Origin: Paludibacteraceae bacterium
GTDB lineage: Bacteria > Bacteroidota > Bacteroidia > Bacteroidales > Paludibacteraceae
DNA: 48,125 bases
Assembly: GCA_024401475.1 (NCBI GenBank)
Contig: JAKSKZ010000028.1
Coordinates: 1-48,125 of the forward strand
Reading direction: 5' to 3'
Part shown: positions 9,174 to 19,299 of the stretch, piece after piece
Layout of the letters: every line of letters begins with the position of its first letter
Position numbering within the stretch: the stretch's first letter is position 1
Notes under the pieces: generated by a model
Seen by the model: the letters and a program-made list of their open reading frames with translations, nothing else
Databases searched by the model: none
What the model was told of the DNA's origin: nothing
Made by a program: the position numbers and the translations under genes

Positions 9174-9978
9174 TAAGACTGTCGAGTACTTAAAGTCTCG
9201 CGTCACAATGCGTCCGAAGATTGCAATTGTTTTAGGAACGGGTTTGGGCCCATTGGCTGACAATATAGATGTTGTTCAAGCAATTCCGTATTCTGAAATA
9301 CCAGGATTCCGGACAAGTACGGTGCAAGGCCATAGCGGAAAGCTTATTTTTGGAACATTAGCGGGTGTCCCTGTCATGGCGATGCAAGGAAGGCTTCATT
9401 ACTATGAAGGTTATCCAATGTCGGACATTGTTTTTCCAGAAAGAGTAATGTGGCGTATGGGCATCAAAGTTTTGATGGTTTCAAATGCTGCTGGTGGTTT
9501 GAATCCGAAATATGTGCCAGGAGATATAATGTTGATCCAAGATCATATCAATCTATTCCCGGAACATCCATTGCATGGCCCTAATGACGAGCGTATGGGC
9601 CCTCGATTCCCCGACATGGGCAATGCCTATGACAAGGATCTCATTGCGTTGGCTGAGAAAATCGCTAAAGAGAATTCTTTTGCAGTCTGCAAGGGTGTAT
9701 ATGTAGGAACGCAAGGACCTACGTTTGAAACTTTGGCCGAATATCGCTATTTCCGTATTATTGGTGGAGATTCTGTGGGAATGTCCACTGTTCCAGAAGT
9801 GATTGCAGCTCGCCATTGTGGAGTAAAGTGTTTCGGTGTTTCCGTTATTGCTAATGTGGGATTAGATGCAGAGGCTAACGCCGTTTCCCATGAGGAGGTG
9901 CAACAAAATACGAAGAAGGCACAAGAGAATCTCTCTTTGCTGTTTACGGAAATGGTGCGCCAAATGAAAGTGGAATAA
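9157..9978 (+). CDS. punA: Purine nucleoside phosphorylase, trimeric type
   Basis: The enzyme splits (deoxy)guanosine and inosine with phosphate into base and pentose-1-phosphate. The 273-residue sequence carries the trimeric PNP motifs: LGTGLG phosphate-binding loop, QGHSGKL, MQGRLHYYEGYP, VSNAAGGLNP, GTQGPTFET and MSTVPEVIAARHCG; the Val-Ile-Ala-Asn near the end (SVIANVGLDAEANAVSHEEV) corresponds to the purine-binding segment. It resembles mammalian and Bacillus PunA and not the hexameric DeoD family. ATG 9157 lies inside the 3' end of lpxK. A terminator follows at 10019-10050. Confidence 0.93.
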   Translation: MLEKIDKTVEYLKSRVTMRPKIAIVLGTGLGPLADNIDVVQAIPYSEIPGFRTSTVQGHSGKLIFGTLAGVPVMAMQGRLHYYEGYPMSDIVFPERVMWRMGIKVLMVSNAAGGLNPKYVPGDIMLIQDHINLFPEHPLHGPNDERMGPRFPDMGNAYDKDLIALAEKIAKENSFAVCKGVYVGTQGPTFETLAEYRYFRIIGGDSVGMSTVPEVIAARHCGVKCFGVSVIANVGLDAEANAVSHEEVQQNTKKAQENLSLLFTEMVRQMKVE

Positions 9979-10018
9979 ATCGCTTTTTCATAATTGATAA
10001 ATTACTATTAGAAGTTGG

Positions 10019-10050
10019 GGTGGGAAAGTTCTTCTCATCCCGCTTTTTTT
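10019..10050 (+). terminator. Rho-independent terminator after punA
   Basis: GGTGGGA pairs with TCCCGC (one G-T wobble) around an AAG...CTCA loop and is followed by seven Ts. Confidence 0.75.
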
Positions 10051-10129
10051 ATTGGATTATTTCTATCTTTACATAGTTGTTTAAGAAGAAAACAGTTTTT
10101 TTAAAAAGTTGTATTTCAATATTTATAAT

Positions 10130-11071
10130 ATGTGGTTGAATGTCCTTATAGCTTTAGCAAGTTTTGCACTTTTAGTGTGGAGTGCTAATAAAATGGTGGA
10201 AGGTAGTGCCTCCATAGCTGCTCGTTTCCATATTTCGAATGTGTTGATTGGTTTGACGATTGTAGCTTTTGGAACGTCTGCTCCAGAATTGGTTATTAGC
10301 GCCATATCTTCTTCACAGGGTCAATCTGCTATGGCAATGGGAAATGTGATGGGAAGTAATATCTTCAATGTTTTGGCAATTTTAGGTGTTACCTCCTTGA
10401 TTACGATGGTGCCAGTGCAAAGACAAACAACTCTTTTCGAAGTTCCACTTTTGATGGCTGCGGCTGCTATGGTGGCTATGTCGTATTATTCGGGTGATGA
10501 TGGTAACTTTGTGATTAACAGAAGGGAAGCTCTTTTGTTCATGTTGGGTTTTGTGGTTTTCCTTGTCTATGTCATTATCTCTTCACGAAATCAGAAGTCT
10601 CTTCCTGGCGAGGAGGTGGAAGTGTTGCCGATGTGGAAGTCTTTCTTATGGGTGATCATAGGATTGGCAGGTTTGATTTATGGAGGTCAGTTACTTGTGG
10701 ATAAGGCTGTTTTGATTGCACAAGATTTGGGAATATCTGAACATGTGATAGCAGTGACTATTGTCTCAATAGGAACTTCATTGCCCGAATTGGTTACCTC
10801 CATTGTGGCGGCATATAAAAAGAATACGGATATGGCCGTGGGAAATATTATAGGTTCATGTCTATTCAACTCATTTGCAATATTGGGCGTGGCAGCAATG
10901 ATTTCGCCAATGACATTAGATACTGATGTTGAAATGGATATTAAAGTGAATCTTCTTGCAGCTATTTTGCTTTATCTCTTTATTTTTACGGGAAAGGGTC
11001 GCAATATAGAGAGATGGGAAGGTTGTATTTTCCTTGCTGTTTTTGCTGGTTATATGTATTCTTTGATTTAA
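10130..11071 (+). CDS. Calcium/sodium antiporter, CaCA family (YrbG-like)
   Basis: This inner-membrane exchanger has the two inverted alpha repeats that define the CaCA superfamily: GLTIVAFGTSAPELVIS with GNVMGSNIFNVLAILG in the first half, and TIVSIGTSLPELVTS with GNIIGSCLFNSFAILG in the second. The 313 residues give about ten membrane segments with a short loop between the halves (SSRNQKSLPGEEVEV), as in E. coli YrbG. ATG 10130 is preferred to TTG 10109, which would add seven unusual residues. The ion preference cannot be read from the sequence. The gene precedes tamB by 62 bases. Confidence 0.9.
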   Translation: MWLNVLIALASFALLVWSANKMVEGSASIAARFHISNVLIGLTIVAFGTSAPELVISAISSSQGQSAMAMGNVMGSNIFNVLAILGVTSLITMVPVQRQTTLFEVPLLMAAAAMVAMSYYSGDDGNFVINRREALLFMLGFVVFLVYVIISSRNQKSLPGEEVEVLPMWKSFLWVIIGLAGLIYGGQLLVDKAVLIAQDLGISEHVIAVTIVSIGTSLPELVTSIVAAYKKNTDMAVGNIIGSCLFNSFAILGVAAMISPMTLDTDVEMDIKVNLLAAILLYLFIFTGKGRNIERWEGCIFLAVFAGYMYSLI

Positions 11072-11133
11072 AAATCCCATTTTATCGAAAGATACGGTTT
11101 TAGATTGAGGCATGAGTATCTCTTCGGCAGTGA

Positions 11134-14100
11134 ATGTTCAAAAAAGTTAGAAATATAATTCTTTTGGTCGTTTCGGCCATCTTGTTAATCAACATTGTTT
11201 TAATAGTGTTGGTAAACACTTCTTTCGTGCAGTCTAAAATTGTGAATTATGTCACAGAGTGGGTTGAGGGGAAGACGGGGACGGATGTCTCTATCGGTAG
11301 AGTAGATGTAGATTTGTTTAATGGAGTGTTTATTGATGATCTTTATTTGGAAGATCAATCGGGAGATACTCTTCTTTTTGCGAAACGTGTTTCTGCCAAT
11401 GCTTCTCTCTTTTCAGCCTATTATGGAGGTAAACTCCATTTGCAAAGTGCAAAATTATCAGACTTCAAAGTTTATCTTTCGAAAGACTCAATCTCGGCAC
11501 CTTTTAATTTTCAATTTTTGATAGATGCCTTTGCCACTAAAGATACAGTAGAGGCGGATACACCTCCTTCTAATTTCGACCTTTCCATCGCAAAAATCAA
11601 CCTTTATAATGGAAGATTTAAATATGATATGAAGTCAGATTCCTTAACTCCTTCGCTCTTCAATCCATCGCATATTCATGTTGATAGTTTAATGGCCGAA
11701 ATGCAATTGCATTCCATTAGAATGGAAAAATTGGAGGCTGGAGTGAGTAAACTCTCCTTGAAAGAGTGGAGTGGTATTGATTTGGAAAATCTAAGCGTTT
11801 ATGCCCAGTGTAAGGACTCTGTTATAACTTCAGATTTGTTGACGATTAAGTTGCCTAATACGCAGGTCGAGTTGGCTAACATTCAAGTTGATTTGAGAAA
11901 TTTGTCGATGAATTCGCATGTTATGGACGGATTACATGCTTCTGTTGAAATCTTCCCTTCCCATGTTTCCCCTGCTGATTTGAAGGCGTTTCTCCCCGAC
12001 TTGGCTCTATTGAAGGATACCTTGGGCATTTCTTGTTCTTCTATATCAGCGGATTTACCATCTGCGAAAGTATCGGACTTCAATGCCTATTATGGAGATG
12101 GAATGCTGTGCACATTAAGCGTCTCGACAAGCGATGTTTGTCATGTGGATTCCTCCCTGTTTGATCTTTCGTTGAATCATCTGTTTGTTACATCATCCTC
12201 TGTCTCTAATTTGTTGGATTGTTTTTCGCCAACAACAAAAATGCCTGAATTAATCGAAAAAAGTGATCATTTAGAATTGTCGCTCTTTGCGAAAGGTTTT
12301 TTAAATGATTTGGATATTGATATGGACCTTAATAGCCAACCTGGAGAATTGAAAGCATTTGGTTCGGTCGGTTATGACATGAAAAATGGAGAGTTCCATA
12401 CTGATGTTGATTTAGAGAGTAACGAACTTAAAATGGGGGCATTGTTGGATTCTTCTATCGGATTAGGAAATATAGCCATGAGAGCAAAAGCTGTTGTTTC
12501 CATCCCTCGTGAGGGCTCTCCTGATATTGCTGTTTCGGGTGGATTTCCATTGATTACATACAAAGATTACCTTTATCGAAATATTGATTTGGATGCCCGT
12601 TATTTCGGCGAGAATTCGATCGAAATGTCAATTGCGCTGCCTGACTCGAATGCGAATTTGTTGATGAAAGGGCGAATTTTAAATATCGGTTCCGATTCGA
12701 TGGATTGTGATTTGATGGCCGATTTAGACCATTTGTCTCTGTATAATCTTCATTTGACAAACGATGAAGAGATGCGCTCTTTTGGGGCATCTACTCGCTT
12801 GCGTTTGCGTTCGCACGGCAATTCGTTGGACAACCTCACATGCCGATTGGTGCTTGATAGTACATATATGCAGTCAGATACTATGCAAGTGCTTGTCGAA
12901 CATCTGCTTTTGTCAATGGCAGACAATTCCACCGATAGCCGTCGGATAGATTTGATGGCGCCATATTTTTCCCTTTTCATCGAAGGAAAATATGATTTCT
13001 TGTCATTGGCAGACTGCTTTACAAATATGCTGCATCCTTATCTGCCCACGTTCTTTCCTTATGTTGCTCAAGTCGATTCTACTAAAAATGATTTCTCCTT
13101 TGGCTTGGATGTGCTTAATACGGAAAGAATTAGTAGCGTGATGCATCTCCCGATTTTAGTGGATAAGCCTGCTGTCGTTTCTGGATATTTCCGCCCAGCC
13201 ACCTTAGGCTTGTTGATGAATGCCGATATTCCTTCGATGAAATCGGGCAATAATGTGTTGGAAAATGTAAAAGTTGATGCTCATTTGGAACGAGAAAAGA
13301 ATATGTATGTCTTGGATGTCTCCTCTAAATATAGCAACGGGAAGCAGAAATATCCATTAAATCTGAATCTTCACACGGAGGCCGATCATGATGTTGTTCT
13401 TTTGTCGTTGGATTATGATAACAAACCTTGTGATTTTAAATTGAATGGCAAATTGACAACCTTGGTTTCTTTCCAAAAGGAGGCGGAGGATTTAGTTTGT
13501 GTCAAGTTGAATTTTATGCCGACAGACCTTCAGTTGAACGAATTGTATGTTGAGTTTGAACCTGCTGTTGTTGAATTGAGGCATAAGAATATATCTATCT
13601 CTGATTTCGGATTTTCATTGGATGGCCAGCCGTTTTTAATGGTCAACGGACGAGTGACGGAGTCGGAGCAAGACAGCCTTTTAGTCTCATTTCATCGAGC
13701 ATCTGTGCATCATTTGCTCTCTGCTGTTAATAAACAAGATGTGCCTGTGGATGCTTATTTGGATGGGGCGATTCATCTTCATTCATTGTTGGGGACTCCT
13801 CGTTTCTTTACTAATGGTTTTCATGTGGACGACATCACTTATATGAATGATTCCATCGGGTCGTTATTGTTAAATAGTCGTTGGAATACAAAATATCAAG
13901 GAATGCGAGTGAGCGCGGTCTTGAATCGCTCAAAAGATGTTGCCGCAACGGCTGATGGCTATTTATCGCCAGCCAACGATAGAATCAAGTTTGATGTCCA
14001 TTTGAATATGCTCCCATTAACATTGGCAGAGTTGCCTTTGAAAGGTGTCCTTCATAATCTTTCAGGCTATTGTGGATCCGATCTTCAAGTCACGGGAAAG

Positions 14101-15714
14101 TTGTCTGCTCCCGATATCAATGGATATTTCTATTTCAAGGATGCTAAAGCCACAGTTGATTATACGGATGTTTCCTACCATATCTCTGATACGATACTCT
14201 TTTCCCCTAATCGTATCATGTTCCGAAATTTCGATTTATATGACTCTAAAAACAAAAAGCTAACTATAAATTGTGCAGTTCATCATAAAGAGTTCAAGGA
14301 TTTTAGATATACGGCCACGCTTAGAATGGACGATCTTTTATTGCTCAACAATCCATCCAAAAAAGACAGTCTTCTTTCGGGTGTTTTCTGTGCTTCTGGT
14401 GCTATTGACGTGCGTGGAGATATGAATTCGGCAAAGGTAACAGGAACTTTGAAAAATGGAAATTTGACCAATGTGATGATTCGATTGCCAGAAAGTGTTA
14501 CGCAAGTGCAAACTTATGATAACATAGTTTATGTAACCTCTTCTACGGAGCAGGACACCTCTAAGAATAAACCTTTAGTTGTGTCTGCGACTGACGAGAA
14601 ATTTGTTGTCAGTGCAGACGTCTCTGTTGAACTGACAGACGATGCGGTGTTTGGTGCCATCATTAGTTCGGCCACGGGCGACGCCATCTCATTCCGAGGA
14701 GCTGGCAATATAAATGCCAAGTATGATTCGGAGACATCCAATACAAAGCTTTTTGGACAATATACGATTAAAAACGGAAATTTGAAGCTGAAGTTGAGCC
14801 AGTTGCCTATTAAGACATTCTCCATAAAGGAGGGTAGCAGGGTGAATTTCAATGGTGACCCTACGGCTTGTAGCATAGATATCACAGCGGGTTATCGTGT
14901 CCGTGCTGATTTGGCGTTGTTGGATCCTTCCTTCTCTTCTATGGGATTGCCCTCTACTCGTGTCCCTGTAGAGTGTGACTTGAATATTTCAGGAAACTTG
15001 AAACAGTTTGACATTAAGTATGATATCTCCTTGCCAGAAGCCAACGAAGATCTTTCTCGCATGGTGAACAGCTTGATTACAACGGATGACATCCGTATTC
15101 GAGAGTTTGCCTATTTATTAGGTTTTGGTATGTTCTATCCTCCTAATGGAGAATCTGAAGGCAATGCAAGCATCGTTAGTTCTTTGGCCTCTTCTTCCAT
15201 ATCGGGGGCTTTGAATAGTGCATTGTCGAACTTGTTAGGTGATAGGGTTACGATAGGAACGGACGTGAGTTCTTCTCAAGAGGATTTGTCCGATTTGGAG
15301 ATGAATCTTTCCGTCTCCACCAATTTCTTTAACAATAGGTTGGTGCTGAATACAAGTTTGGGCTATAAGAATAACACGGCAACAGAGGCGGAGGCAAATG
15401 ATAATGCCTTAATTGGCAATTTCGACGCAGAATACAAGTTGACCAAATCGGGAATGTTCCGTCTAAAGGCTTATAACCATGCAAATAATGAATTCTATAA
15501 TTCTTCATCTACTACGCAAGGTTTAGGTGTGGTTTTTGTAAAAGAGGCTAAAAACTTTAGCGGATTGTTCGACTTGAGGCAAAATCAATCGATGAATACG
15601 TCATTTTTGCCTGAAAATACAATGATGAGAAATGATTCTCTTTCGACAAAAAGAGATTCGATGGTTTCTCCTATGAGTGAACATCCAAAAAGGGAAAGGA
15701 GTGTAAATGAATAG
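11134..15714 (+). CDS. tamB: TamB-like translocation and assembly module protein
   Basis: This 1526-residue protein is an AsmA-like, envelope-spanning beta-rich protein. One N-terminal transmembrane helix (about 7-27, IILLVVSAILLINIVLIVLV) is followed by more than 1100 residues of repetitive beta strands. A TamB/DUF490 C-terminal domain lies at about 1150-1440 (GAGNINAKYDS, LFGQYTIKNGNLKL, LPSTRVPVECDLNISGNL). TamB proteins form a hydrophobic groove between the membranes and are linked to outer-membrane protein insertion or phospholipid transport. The partner, a TamA-like lipoprotein barrel, overlaps the end of this gene by 8 bases, so the pair is coupled. The Ser/Asp-rich C-terminal tail after residue 1490 is likely disordered. 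Confidence 0.92.
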   Translation: MFKKVRNIILLVVSAILLINIVLIVLVNTSFVQSKIVNYVTEWVEGKTGTDVSIGRVDVDLFNGVFIDDLYLEDQSGDTLLFAKRVSANASLFSAYYGGKLHLQSAKLSDFKVYLSKDSISAPFNFQFLIDAFATKDTVEADTPPSNFDLSIAKINLYNGRFKYDMKSDSLTPSLFNPSHIHVDSLMAEMQLHSIRMEKLEAGVSKLSLKEWSGIDLENLSVYAQCKDSVITSDLLTIKLPNTQVELANIQVDLRNLSMNSHVMDGLHASVEIFPSHVSPADLKAFLPDLALLKDTLGISCSSISADLPSAKVSDFNAYYGDGMLCTLSVSTSDVCHVDSSLFDLSLNHLFVTSSSVSNLLDCFSPTTKMPELIEKSDHLELSLFAKGFLNDLDIDMDLNSQPGELKAFGSVGYDMKNGEFHTDVDLESNELKMGALLDSSIGLGNIAMRAKAVVSIPREGSPDIAVSGGFPLITYKDYLYRNIDLDARYFGENSIEMSIALPDSNANLLMKGRILNIGSDSMDCDLMADLDHLSLYNLHLTNDEEMRSFGASTRLRLRSHGNSLDNLTCRLVLDSTYMQSDTMQVLVEHLLLSMADNSTDSRRIDLMAPYFSLFIEGKYDFLSLADCFTNMLHPYLPTFFPYVAQVDSTKNDFSFGLDVLNTERISSVMHLPILVDKPAVVSGYFRPATLGLLMNADIPSMKSGNNVLENVKVDAHLEREKNMYVLDVSSKYSNGKQKYPLNLNLHTEADHDVVLLSLDYDNKPCDFKLNGKLTTLVSFQKEAEDLVCVKLNFMPTDLQLNELYVEFEPAVVELRHKNISISDFGFSLDGQPFLMVNGRVTESEQDSLLVSFHRASVHHLLSAVNKQDVPVDAYLDGAIHLHSLLGTPRFFTNGFHVDDITYMNDSIGSLLLNSRWNTKYQGMRVSAVLNRSKDVAATADGYLSPANDRIKFDVHLNMLPLTLAELPLKGVLHNLSGYCGSDLQVTGKLSAPDINGYFYFKDAKATVDYTDVSYHISDTILFSPNRIMFRNFDLYDSKNKKLTINCAVHHKEFKDFRYTATLRMDDLLLLNNPSKKDSLLSGVFCASGAIDVRGDMNSAKVTGTLKNGNLTNVMIRLPESVTQVQTYDNIVYVTSSTEQDTSKNKPLVVSATDEKFVVSADVSVELTDDAVFGAIISSATGDAISFRGAGNINAKYDSETSNTKLFGQYTIKNGNLKLKLSQLPIKTFSIKEGSRVNFNGDPTACSIDITAGYRVRADLALLDPSFSSMGLPSTRVPVECDLNISGNLKQFDIKYDISLPEANEDLSRMVNSLITTDDIRIREFAYLLGFGMFYPPNGESEGNASIVSSLASSSISGALNSALSNLLGDRVTIGTDVSSSQEDLSDLEMNLSVSTNFFNNRLVLNTSLGYKNNTATEAEANDNALIGNFDAEYKLTKSGMFRLKAYNHANNEFYNSSSTTQGLGVVFVKEAKNFSGLFDLRQNQSMNTSFLPENTMMRNDSLSTKRDSMVSPMSEHPKRERSVNE

Positions 15715-18019
15715 TTTTTTTCGATATATAGTTCGGACTGTTATTACTATTACGTTTCTGAGTGCAATGTTCTCTTGTAGTCTGACGAAGTATGTGCCCG
15801 AAGATGAATATTTGCTCAATAAGGTTGCTGTCAAGAAGGATAACAAGCGGGTGGATGTGGCTGAGTTGGAGGAACTTGTTCAGCAGCAGCCAAACAAGAG
15901 TTGGACCTTTTTAGGGCGTGTTAGCCTTCGTTTCTATTCTCTTTCAGGAAGAGATACAACTAAGTGGCGGAATCGAACCATTCGAAAAATGGGAGAGGCT
16001 CCTGTGATTTATAATCCTACGTTGAGGAGAAACACGGAGTTGCAGTTGTCTCGTAAGATGAACAATCTGGGCTTTTTGAGTGCGAAAGTCTCTTCTGAAG
16101 TGAAAACGAAGAGAAAACGAGCAAATGTGACCTATATCGTAGAGGCGGGCGAGCAGAGCAAGATCCGTCACTTCAATGTCGGAATCACGGATTCGGCCAT
16201 TGCTCCGTTGTTGTCGCATCCTAAACTCAAACATCTCTATGAAATCAAGGAGGGGACGCCTTTTGAATCGGCAAGGCTGGATGGAATATCCGATGAATTG
16301 GTCGTTTTTTTGCGTTCTCAGGGTTACTATAATTTGGTGAAGGAGAATTTCTTCTTTATGGTTGATACTACGGTTGGCAACCGCCAAGTGGATGTCACCT
16401 TGATGGCTCGTCGTTTGGATCGTGATACAACGGTACTGGAGAATCCGGCTTTCATTCGTTATAAGATTCGCAATGTGTCGATTGTCTCGGGCTTGGATCG
16501 ATTTGACCCGAAAAGTGTAGCCGAATTCCGCCAGACGGATACGGTGAATTATCGTGGTGTGGATATTCTTTATGGGAAGCGACCATTTATCCGACCCTCA
16601 GTCCTCTATGCTAATAATTTTGTTCGCCCTGGTCGTTATTATAGTGACAAGACGTTGGAGAATACCTACAGCTCAATGAATGGAATGAGTGCGGTAAAAC
16701 AGGTGAGTGTGACCTTCCAACCTGTCAAAAACTCCGATCAAATGGATGCTTCTTTGACGGTCTCTCCTGCGAATGTCTATTATTGGCAGATAGGCGTGGA
16801 CGGAACCAATTCGGCTGGCGACCTTGGTATGGCGAGCCATATTAGCTTTCAGGACAGAAATATTTTTAATGGTTCGGAGACCTTTGGCGTGAAATTGAAT
16901 GGCGCTTTCGAATCGATAAAGGCGAATGATGCTTATGGCATTGCTTCTGACATCTATTATGAGTATGGCGGTGAACTTTCACTTACATTTCCTCAATTTT
17001 TATGTCCATTCATAACAGAACGACAACGTCAACAGGTGGGGGCAAGCACGGCTTTCGCGGTAAGCCTAAATTGGCGAGATAGGCCGGAATATGACCGTCG
17101 TTTCCTTAGCTTGGATTGGAAATACAAGTGGAGTGCTTTGCGGAAGCGATTGAATCATACGTTTGATTTGTATAATGTCAATTATGTGGTTACACCTCGT
17201 ACTTCTTCTTGGTTTGACCAATATTTGGAGCAGAAAAACAACGCCTTGCTTAGGGAAAGTTATAAAGATCAGCTGATCACCCGAACGAGCTATCAATTGA
17301 GTTATGCTAGTATTCTAGGCAAGATGGCTCAGTTGAAAGGCTTTACCATCCAAGCATCTATTGATTTGGCAGGAACGTTGCCTTCTGTTTTTTCTCAAAT
17401 TACAGGAAGGGAAACGAACAATGGAAGTTATGAACTCTTTGGCATTCCTTTCGCCCAATATGCAAAAGGTACTTTTGATTATACGAAATTATTCCCAATT
17501 GATCGATATAATGTCATTGCGGCTCATACGGGAGTCGGTCTTGCTTGCCCTTATGGCAACTCTTCTGTTGTGCCTTTTGAACAACAGTTCTTCGCAGGTG
17601 GTCCGAACTCTGTCCGTGGATGGAATTCTCGACGTTTAGGGCCAGGAGCCTATGAGTCACAGGGATCTTCTGATTTTATCAATCAAACTGGCGACCTTAA
17701 GTTGTTGTTCAATTTAGAATATAGATTGAAGACGGAAAGTTTCTTGGAATATGCCCTTTTCATCGATGCGGGAAACGTATGGACTATTAAAGATTACGAC
17801 AACAAAAGCGAGGGACGTTTCTATGTTGACAAGTTTTTGGAGCAATGTGCCATGGCTTGGGGCTTGGGTATTCGACCTAACTTGGGTTTCTTAATTATTC
17901 GTTTCGACGTGGGCATGAAAATGTATGATCCGAGTGCTACTTCGGACCGATGGAATATTACTCATCCTCGTTTGAAATCAGATTTAGCCTATCATTTCGC
18001 TGTGGGCTATCCATTCTAA
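15707..18019 (+). CDS. tamL: TamL: BamA/TamA-family outer-membrane lipoprotein barrel
   Basis: The 770-residue protein has a lipoprotein signal peptide (lipobox AMFSC, Cys 24), POTRA-like segments at about 30-300 (ELQLSRKMNNLGFLSAKVS, AGEQSKIRHFNVG), and an Omp85 barrel in the last 450 residues. Recognisable barrel features are GGPNSVRGWNSRRLGPGAY (the VRGW/lid-loop motif), ALFIDAGNVW, and a C-terminal strand ending in Phe (SDLAYHFAVGYPF). A TamA relative with an N-terminal lipid anchor is known as TamL in Bacteroidetes. The 8-base overlap with tamB supports a working pair in outer-membrane protein biogenesis. Confidence 0.92.
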   Translation: MNSFFRYIVRTVITITFLSAMFSCSLTKYVPEDEYLLNKVAVKKDNKRVDVAELEELVQQQPNKSWTFLGRVSLRFYSLSGRDTTKWRNRTIRKMGEAPVIYNPTLRRNTELQLSRKMNNLGFLSAKVSSEVKTKRKRANVTYIVEAGEQSKIRHFNVGITDSAIAPLLSHPKLKHLYEIKEGTPFESARLDGISDELVVFLRSQGYYNLVKENFFFMVDTTVGNRQVDVTLMARRLDRDTTVLENPAFIRYKIRNVSIVSGLDRFDPKSVAEFRQTDTVNYRGVDILYGKRPFIRPSVLYANNFVRPGRYYSDKTLENTYSSMNGMSAVKQVSVTFQPVKNSDQMDASLTVSPANVYYWQIGVDGTNSAGDLGMASHISFQDRNIFNGSETFGVKLNGAFESIKANDAYGIASDIYYEYGGELSLTFPQFLCPFITERQRQQVGASTAFAVSLNWRDRPEYDRRFLSLDWKYKWSALRKRLNHTFDLYNVNYVVTPRTSSWFDQYLEQKNNALLRESYKDQLITRTSYQLSYASILGKMAQLKGFTIQASIDLAGTLPSVFSQITGRETNNGSYELFGIPFAQYAKGTFDYTKLFPIDRYNVIAAHTGVGLACPYGNSSVVPFEQQFFAGGPNSVRGWNSRRLGPGAYESQGSSDFINQTGDLKLLFNLEYRLKTESFLEYALFIDAGNVWTIKDYDNKSEGRFYVDKFLEQCAMAWGLGIRPNLGFLIIRFDVGMKMYDPSATSDRWNITHPRLKSDLAYHFAVGYPF

Positions 18020-18045
18020 GTTACTGCTATAGCAATAAAGAAAAA

Positions 18046-18083
18046 GTCCTTTTAAAACTCCGTAATGTGAGTTCTAAAAGGAC
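18046..18083 (-). terminator. Terminator of the mannan operon
   Basis: A 15-base arm (GTCCTTTTAAAACTC) pairs with 18069-18083 with one mismatch around an eight-base loop. In the minus direction it is followed by ACTTTTTC. It lies between the convergent tamL and epimerase genes and may stop both transcripts. Confidence 0.8.
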
Positions 18084-18107
18084 GATGTTTATTAGGGAAG
18101 GTCCCCC

Positions 18108-19292
18108 TTATTGTAATCTTTTCACCATTTCGAGCATCGCACGGCTGTTGTGGTAAGGGCATTTCCAAAAGCTGGCTTTAGGTTCGTTGGCATCTATGTT
18201 GCCGTCTTTGTCGATTTTGGAAAACCACTCTCCGTTTTGTTTGTCGATCATGTTTGACAAGACGTAGTCCCAAACTCGTTCTGCTTGGTTGAGATAGCGC
18301 TCGTCTTTGGAGATTTGCCAAGCATTTGTATAGCCAACGATGGCCTCTGCTTGTGGCCACCAATGTTTGTCGGTGTCTAATTCCTCTCCTTTCTTCTCAT
18401 TGAAGATGGAGCCGTCGATGTCCGAACCCTCTTTCCATGTGGCGTTAGTGAGTTTTAGAGCGATTTCATCGAATTCTTTCTTCAACTCTTCTGCCCCGAT
18501 CACCTCAATGGCTTCGCAGAGCAACCAGCCCGATTCGATGTCGTGGCCATAAGAGTCTATTTGCGAAAGAAGGCTCCAGTCATAGTCGAAGAAGAGCTGT
18601 AGGTGGTTCCTATCTTTGTCTAAGATTTTGTCTCTGAATAGGTAAATCAATTCCAGAATTTTACTTTTTAGTGTTTCGTCCTTCCAGCAACGATAGAGGT
18701 TTGTATAAGCCTCCAATATGTGTAGGTGCGTGTTCATCGATTTAGGCGTGTTTTGGTCTTTTTCGCTTAAACGCCAATCTGACAAGGGTTTCCAAGATTC
18801 GTCAAGTGCTTCTATATAGCCACCGTCTTTCCAATGGTAAAGATGGTTTTCTATGGCGTGGAAGATCTCTTGTGCCAACGAAAGGCTTGTTTCGTTGCCC
18901 GTGATGCGATAGTATTCGCTCAGTCCGTAAATGGCAAAAGCTTGTGCGTAGCCTTGTTTGCGGGTGTTAATGGGTTCTCCCTTGCAGTTGAGTTCCCAAA
19001 AGACACCTCCGTTCTTTTTGTCGATGAAATAGTTTGAAAGGTAGTCGAATGCGTGATCTGCCATTTGCAAATAGAGCTTCTCTCTGGTGTAGTTGTAGGC
19101 TGCACTATATGTCCACAAAATGCGGGCATTGAGAATTGCTCCGCGGCCTGCTTCTTTGTTTGTGATGTTGTTGCTATTCACTTCTCCAAAGAAACCGCCC
19201 TTTTCATCGAAAAGTTTCTCGTTCCAAAATGTGAGAATATGATGAAGTTCGGCCAACATCTCGTCTGAAAAAATAAACCTGTCTCGTTTCAT
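18108..19292 (-). CDS. Cellobiose/mannobiose 2-epimerase (AGE family)
   Basis: The enzyme interconverts the reducing-end glucose and mannose of beta-1,4 disaccharides; in mannan use it turns mannobiose into mannosyl-glucose in the cytoplasm. The 394-residue protein is an (alpha/alpha)6 barrel without a signal peptide. Three candidate catalytic histidines are His191 (NTHLHILEAY), His250 (SYGHDIESGWLL) and His381 (PYHNSRAM). Their spacing matches, as I recall it, His200, His259 and His390 of the Rhodothermus marinus enzyme. The gene starts seven bases after the GH26 mannanase stop, which supports mannobiose as substrate. N-acylglucosamine 2-epimerase is the alternative within the superfamily but fits the context less well. 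I see no mannosylglucose phosphorylase (GH130) in the window. Confidence 0.88.
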   Translation of the reverse strand: MKRDRFIFSDEMLAELHHILTFWNEKLFDEKGGFFGEVNSNNITNKEAGRGAILNARILWTYSAAYNYTREKLYLQMADHAFDYLSNYFIDKKNGGVFWELNCKGEPINTRKQGYAQAFAIYGLSEYYRITGNETSLSLAQEIFHAIENHLYHWKDGGYIEALDESWKPLSDWRLSEKDQNTPKSMNTHLHILEAYTNLYRCWKDETLKSKILELIYLFRDKILDKDRNHLQLFFDYDWSLLSQIDSYGHDIESGWLLCEAIEVIGAEELKKEFDEIALKLTNATWKEGSDIDGSIFNEKKGEELDTDKHWWPQAEAIVGYTNAWQISKDERYLNQAERVWDYVLSNMIDKQNGEWFSKIDKDGNIDANEPKASFWKCPYHNSRAMLEMVKRLQ

Positions 19293-19299
19293 ATTCCTA

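Noticed and set aside
9553..9816. Minus-strand frame inside punA and similar frames inside tamB, argB and the giant gene
   Set aside because: All lie opposite clear coding genes with recognisable domains and lack motifs of their own.
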